Source: Temnopleurus reevesii
Taxonomy: Eukaryota > Echinodermata > Echinoidea > Temnopleuroida > Temnopleuridae
NCBI GenBank assembly: GCA_036244855.1
Contig: BQKZ01000609.1
Location: forward strand, 44,884 to 66,168
Length of the DNA: 21,285 nt
Reading direction: 5' to 3'
Program-made: the position numbers and the translations under genes
Notes under the pieces: generated by a model
Told to the model about the DNA's origin: nothing
What the model saw: the letters and a program-made list of their open reading frames with translations, nothing else
Databases searched by the model: none
Part shown: positions 17,228 through 21,285 of the stretch, one piece after another
Layout of the letters: every line of letters begins with the position of its first letter
Numbering within the stretch: the first letter of the stretch is position 1

Positions 17228-17700
17228 GATGATAGATTTATAAGAAATCAAAGAAATAGTAAATAAATTTCGGAGAAACTGCGAAAGCAAGCTTACTCTG
17301 AAAAAAATCATTACGATTATGACTGTTTCAGTTGAGTGCGTTTCTATGACTTCGCGGTGAGGTTTGACGCGTGTCTATTGTGACATCACAAAGAGAGTCT
17401 GGTCAAATTGCTTTGTGACCTCACAATGTAATGCGCGCATGTGAGATAAGTAGCCCATCTTCTTCACAAGCTCTGGAAACACTCATTCTATGATACAGAA
17501 ATTTTTAAAAGGGTAAATATCCAAGCAGCTTTACCAAATAGGTTTTCATGAGAGAAAAACAAGGTCAAGCTGATTATGACAGTAACCGTACGTTAGATCA
17601 TTTTTACTTGAGTGCTGAGTTCATGTTATAAACACTTTAACAATATACTGAAATGGTTGGCAATCTTGAATCTCCTCAGTATGCTAGTGCTTCGCTCAGG
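17228..17700. other. 5' flank of the minus-strand gene
   Basis: Probably holds the promoter and 5' UTR of the MGC/GVAFEI gene. No TATA box is evident at a sensible place. The visible structure is the palindrome pair at 17378-17426. Confidence 0.4.
17378..17426. promoter_or_regulatory. Paired palindromes TTGTGACATCACAA / TTTGTGACCTCACAA
   Basis: TTGTGACATCACAAAG at 17378-17393 and its near inverse CTTTGTGACCTCACAA at 17411-17426 (14 of 16 matching), 17 bp apart. Each arm is itself a near-perfect palindrome (TTGTGA..TCACAA). They lie 151-199 bp upstream of the MGCTNSK start codon. A dimeric-factor binding site (TGACATCA resembles a CRE/AP-1 half-site pair) is plausible but unproven. Confidence 0.4.
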
Positions 17701-18750
17701 GAGTATTCCCGCCCTTCTTCCGGTCTCAATATCTCTCTCTCTCTTTCCAAGTTCTGTCCAACGTATCTCTCCTCCTCTTTTATCCACTTTCCTCCCACAT
17801 CTTTCTATTCCGACGTCTTCATTTTTTTGTGAGTTAGAAAAAAAATGGGGACGTCCAAAATTATTTTCAAACTGCTTAAGACTTATTAAGACTTCCAATA
17901 CCTCCAAAAATTTCTTCTTATTCTCTTTCAGGCACTGCTTTCTGTCCCAACCGTCCCTTATTTTCCACAGCCTCTCTCCCAATTGCCTTTCTTCTGACGG
18001 CTTCTTCCTCTCCCCTTCCTAAAAACTTTTCTCTTCCGCATTTTGCGATCGCGTCCCCTTTTCTCTTCTTTCACCATTCCATCTCCCCTTCGAAACTTAT
18101 TTACAGTCTCTAATATTTTATCCATTATTTCTTCGCCTCTGAAACCGCTTCTCTTCACGCTTCCCAATTGCTAAAAGACATCGTCCAACTCCCTTTCCAG
18201 ATGCCCCCTCCTTAAGTCAATTTCCCAAATCGATGAAACCCTTTTGTCATTATGTCCTCACACATGCACATTTCATTCATCTACCCCTCCCTCCATCTAC
18301 CCCCAAACCCTCTTCTATATCTCTCTCTCTTCTACCAGTCTTCCCAATCATTGACATCCTTCCACACCATGTAATATACCCTCACCCATGCACCATTAAT
18401 GCACATTTGCCGAATAAATAATAACCACCCTCCTTTGTCATCTCTTCTACCCCTCGCCAATATACCATTCTCTCTCACTTTCCTTGAACACCAAATCTAT
18501 GTATTCCTCCATTATTCCCTTAGATCAGCACTTTTCATTACCCCTTCTTCAATCTACCACCCCCTTATTCCCCCTCTCTCTTCCATCACTCTTCCAAATC
18601 GTTGACATCCTTCTACACTATATCTCTCTATTCCTCAATTATGTTATCTCCCCAGCACTTTTAATCCCCTCCCTTCCTCCCTTCAACAGCCCCCTTTCTC
18701 CATCCCTCCTCCTCTCTCTCTCCCTCACTCTCTCCCTTTCTCTTCTATAC
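17701..18750. repeat. CT-rich satellite with a degenerate ~120-bp unit
   Basis: Mostly C and T on the plus strand. From about 18340 a unit recurs: CTTCCAA.TCGTTGACATCC, TTCTACACTATATCTCT, ATTCCTC.ATTAT and CCC.AGCAC at about 18340, 18470 and 18585. The same unit continues at 19566-19870. No gene is supported despite several open frames rich in Ser, Leu and Pro. Confidence 0.75.
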
Positions 18751-19290
18751 GAAAAGAATTAGCAAAACAAAACATTTAATCGACAAGGTAATAATTTATA
18801 TGGAAATAAAATAATACATTTTTTTTTTACAAAAGAGTGACCATCAACATATCCTTTCAGAATACTTTGAAATCAATATTGAAATGTTCCATTGAATATA
18901 TCATGACTACATAAAATATCCAAATCTATATCTTTCTCTTAAATAATACATTTCTTTCCTGCACATTCACTCTATCATATTCATTGGATTTTTTTTTCAA
19001 AACAAAAATTGTAAATGAAAACAAGGTTATGAGTTTAAATAAACATTTTTCCACAAATGTATATATACGCATTTATGTAATAAATATGAAATCTTAGGTT
19101 ACATATGCTACATCAAATATCAAAATAGATATCTTTCTCATAAATAATACATATCTTTCTTATATATACATATCATTCAACAAAGAAAAACTATAGAGAT
19201 ATATAAACAAATAGTGATATCTTTCTAATCTTTATGGCAAAATATTACATTTATTTTTCACTTCATTAAAAAAGAAATATGGTGATCAGG
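18751..19290. repeat. Long direct repeat, copy 1 (AT-rich)
   Basis: Begins AAAAGAATTAGCAAA and ends ATATGGTGATCAGG. It shares with 19953-20429 such runs as ATATTGAAATGTTCCATTGA, ATCAAATATCAAAATAGATA and TTCTTATATATACATATCAT, at roughly 85-90% identity with indels. No coding potential. Confidence 0.85.
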
Positions 19291-19532
19291 TATCTGCAAA
19301 CGTCTGCAGATCAGTCCGCTACCAATTGCGCAATATCGGTTTCATAAGAAAATATCTTACTCGCTCAGCAACCAAGAAGCTGGTGCATTCGCTTATTTCC
19401 TCACGATTAGATTTTGGTAATGCTTTACTCTATAACTTGCAAGAAGTTCAAATTGGTAAATTACAGAAATTGCAAAATGCTGCTGCGCGCATTGTAACTT
19501 GTTCTAGCAAGCGCAGCCACATAACTCCTATT
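19291..19532 (+). mobile_element. LINE reverse-transcriptase fragment (CR1/L2-like), cut by gap
   Basis: An uninterrupted frame reads VSANVCRSVRYQLRNIGFIR, then KYLTRSATKKLVHSLISSRL, DFGNALLYNLQ and KLQKLQNAAARIVT ending HITPI. This matches the RT thumb region of CR1/L2/Jockey-type ORF2 (IRKYLT, AFI.SRLDY.N.L, KLQ..QNAAARLVT, HITP). It is intact for 80 codons, younger-looking than the other LINE pieces, and stops at the N at 19533. The left edge coincides with the end of the direct repeat. Confidence 0.85.
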
Positions 19533-19533
19533 N
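19533..19533. other. Scaffold gap (single N)
   Basis: The LINE frame ends abruptly in a (CT)n microsatellite immediately after the N, so the true neighbour is missing. Confidence 0.85.
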
Positions 19534-19772
19534 TCTCTCTCTCTCTTTCTATCTTTCTCTCTCTTCTATCACTCTTCCAATTCGTTGAAATCCTTCTACA
19601 CCAAATCTCTGTTTTTTCTCCATTATTCCCCTAGATCCCTCTCTCCTTCTATCTCTCTCTCTCTCTCTCTCTCTCTTTCTATCTTTCTCTCTCTTCTATC
19701 ACTCTTCCAATTTGTTGAAATCCATCTACACCATATCTCTATATTCCTCCACTATTCCCGGCTTAGATCCCC

Positions 19773-19803
<31 letters not shown>

Positions 19804-19925
19804 CTATCACTCTTTCATCGCTACACCATCTACACCATATCTCTCTATTCCTCAATTATGTCATCACCCTAGCACTTGTGATTGACCTCATCTCCATCCC
19901 ACTCTCTCTCTCTCTCTTCTCTCTC
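19534..19925. repeat. (CT)n microsatellite with ~115-130-bp tandem units
   Basis: The unit CTATCACTCTTCCAATT, TGTTGAAATCC, CTACACCATATCTCT, TCC.CTATTCCC..TAGATCC and a (TCTC)n run repeats at about 19566, 19696 and 19806. It is the same family as at 18340-18650. The whole block plus direct repeat copy 2 looks like a second copy of 18300-19290. Confidence 0.85.
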
Positions 19926-19952
19926 ATACACACGTCACAAATATTCCTGTAA

Positions 19953-20429
19953 CAAAAAAGAATTAGCAAAGTTGCTCATTTTAATCTTAAAACAGGATAT
20001 GTTAATACTTTGAAATTAATATTGAAATTTTCCATTGAATATATTACGACGACATAAAATATCAAAATCTATATCTTTCTCATAAATGGTATATTTCTTT
20101 CTTGCACATTCGCTTTATCATATTCATTGGCAATTATTTTTTTCAAACAAAAATGACAAAACAAGGAGTTTAAATAAATATCTTTCCAAAAATGTATATA
20201 TATACACATTTATGTTGGTTATAAATATGAAATGTTATGTTAGAAATGCTACATCAAATATCAAAATAGATATCTTTCTCATAAATAATACATATCTTTC
20301 TTATATATACATATCATTCAACAAAGAAAAAACTATAGATTTATATAAACTAATAGTGATATCTTTTTAATCTTTATAGCAAAATATTACATTCATCTTT
20401 TACTTCATTAAAAAAATATGGTGATCAGG
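19953..20429. repeat. Long direct repeat, copy 2
   Basis: Counterpart of 18751-19290, about 60 bp shorter through small deletions. It ends at the same GGTGATCAGG, after which the two flanks differ completely (LINE fragment against unique sequence). Confidence 0.85.
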
Positions 20430-21014
20430 GATTAGACAAGAATTTTGTTTAAATTCTTATTGCTTTAGACCAGTTCTACACAGCTGTCTTGCTCCAACTT
20501 CCAATATCACTGATGCCATTGAAGAGTGAACATATCTCCATTGTTCATTTTGTATTCTTTCTTCTTTATTAAAAAAAATTAACCTTTGATATCAAAGCTC
20601 ACTTTTTAGGTTGTGTAGTGGAACTCGAGATATCATACACCTACGAAAATCACTCCTGTGTGAAAGTAATTACAGTTCTTTTGATAACATATGGGAAAGT
20701 CTTATCTGAGGGATTTCCATGAATATAAAGCATCTTTAAAAGATTATGTGCTCATACAAGAGTGATCTGTAACTTTTTTGCGTAATGTATTTTGTCCACA
20801 TAAGGTTTGTAACCCAAGTTGGATTCAGACTTTTGTCTAAAAACTGTCATTCCTAAAAATCTAATCTAATGCGAGTGCTCTTCTGCCACACAAGGCAGCA
20901 AATTATTCCCACTCTCTCTTTTCCGAAAAGATTTATTTTCCATCTCTCCTTCTCCATAGCTGCCAGCATGGATCAATAGAATTTAGTAATAATCCTGTTC
21001 CAAATTCGTAATCT
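20430..21014. other. Intergenic DNA, nothing recognised
   Basis: AT-rich, single-copy-looking sequence with no gene, RNA or repeat that I could support. Confidence 0.5.
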
Positions 21015-21285
21015 TTAAAGGGGAATTACACCCAGACAATAATGTACTGTCAGTAAATGAAGAAAAATCAGATGAACAAACTGAAAATTTGAGCACAATT
21101 GGATAATCCGTTCAAAAGTTATGAATTTTTAAAGTCATCATTTCCACCTGCGCTGGGCATCCTTGAAATGGCATGCGTATAGCTAATTAGCATAATCTGT
21201 GATGTCATACATGGAGAACTCCTCATTCACTTTGTATATAAATTTATTGAAAATGGATCAATATCATATTTCAAACGAGGAATCC
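21015..21285. mobile_element. Palindromic MITE, copy 2 (right part off the window)
   Basis: Starts TTAAAGGGGAATTACACCCAG, the complement of the end of copy 1 at 520. From 21091 it follows copy 1 from base 1 almost base for base (GATAATCCGTTCAAAAGTTA, GGCATGCGTATAGCTAATTA, AATGGATCAATATCATATTT), with about 5-6% differences. It supplies the left end missing from copy 1. Confidence 0.88.

Noticed and set aside
17066..17311. Longer first exon starting at the upstream ATG 17311
   Set aside because: Would add a hydrophobic leader and destroy the MGCTNS acylation signal; the ATG at 17227 has the better context. Not excluded without transcript data.
10104..20000. CRISPR-like arrays among the regular repeats
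   Set aside because: Repeats are head-to-tail without unique spacers and the DNA is eukaryotic (introns, LINEs, MITEs).

Overview
This is eukaryotic, metazoan DNA: about 37-40% GC by eye, spliced genes with GT-AG introns, LINE reverse-transcriptase remnants, palindromic MITEs, satellites and long pyrimidine-rich microsatellites. A foldback transposon with tandemly repeated inverted arms, the AAGCCCCGG..CCGGGGCTT MITE and single-exon orphan GPCRs all suit an echinoderm, most likely a sea urchin. That assignment is inference. Three single-N positions (13900, 15413, 19533) are collapsed scaffold gaps, so local order around them is uncertain.

Layout. 1-520 is most of a palindromic MITE; the same family reappears truncated at 21015-21285. 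A candidate orphan exon lies at 628-757 (+). 880-1650 is a five-copy array of a roughly 150-bp repeat directly upstream of an intronless class A GPCR (CDS 1756-2706, +) that has N-G-L where the D-R-Y motif should be. Just past its polyA signal sits a complete 2,160-bp foldback transposon (2872-5031) with a perfect 9-bp target duplication. It has long inverted arms built of a 21-bp minisatellite, and a 5'-truncated LINE is nested inside it. 6101-8821 is a transposon graveyard: a 543-bp palindromic MITE, a tRNA-SINE-like piece, two LINE 3' ends and a 131-bp hairpin MITE with TA duplications.

10765-12455 is a tandem array with a monomer of about 118 bp and a dimer of about 235 bp. Next comes the most interesting gene, on the minus strand. 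It has four spliced exons (17227-17093, 16180-16078, 15323-14470, then an exon starting CAG|GAG) and encodes a protein with an N-terminal MGC acylation signal. Nine tandem copies of a ~23-residue module with core RGGVAFEI..(N)SEPITEVP follow, then a charged probably helical tail. The module resembles the N-terminal tubulin-capping segment of stathmins, and stathmin family members are also often acylated at the N-terminus. My reading is a stathmin-like protein with a multiplied capping module. The last two exons appear twice, separated by a scaffold gap. The second copy has fewer repeats and a 1-nt frameshift, so it is either a second haplotype or a decaying duplicate.

17700-20430 is CT-rich satellite DNA plus a ~500-bp AT-rich segment duplicated directly (18751-19290 and 19953-20429), with another LINE fragment cut off at the third gap. 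The two confident genes show no evident functional link. Most of the rest is mobile-element or repeat DNA.
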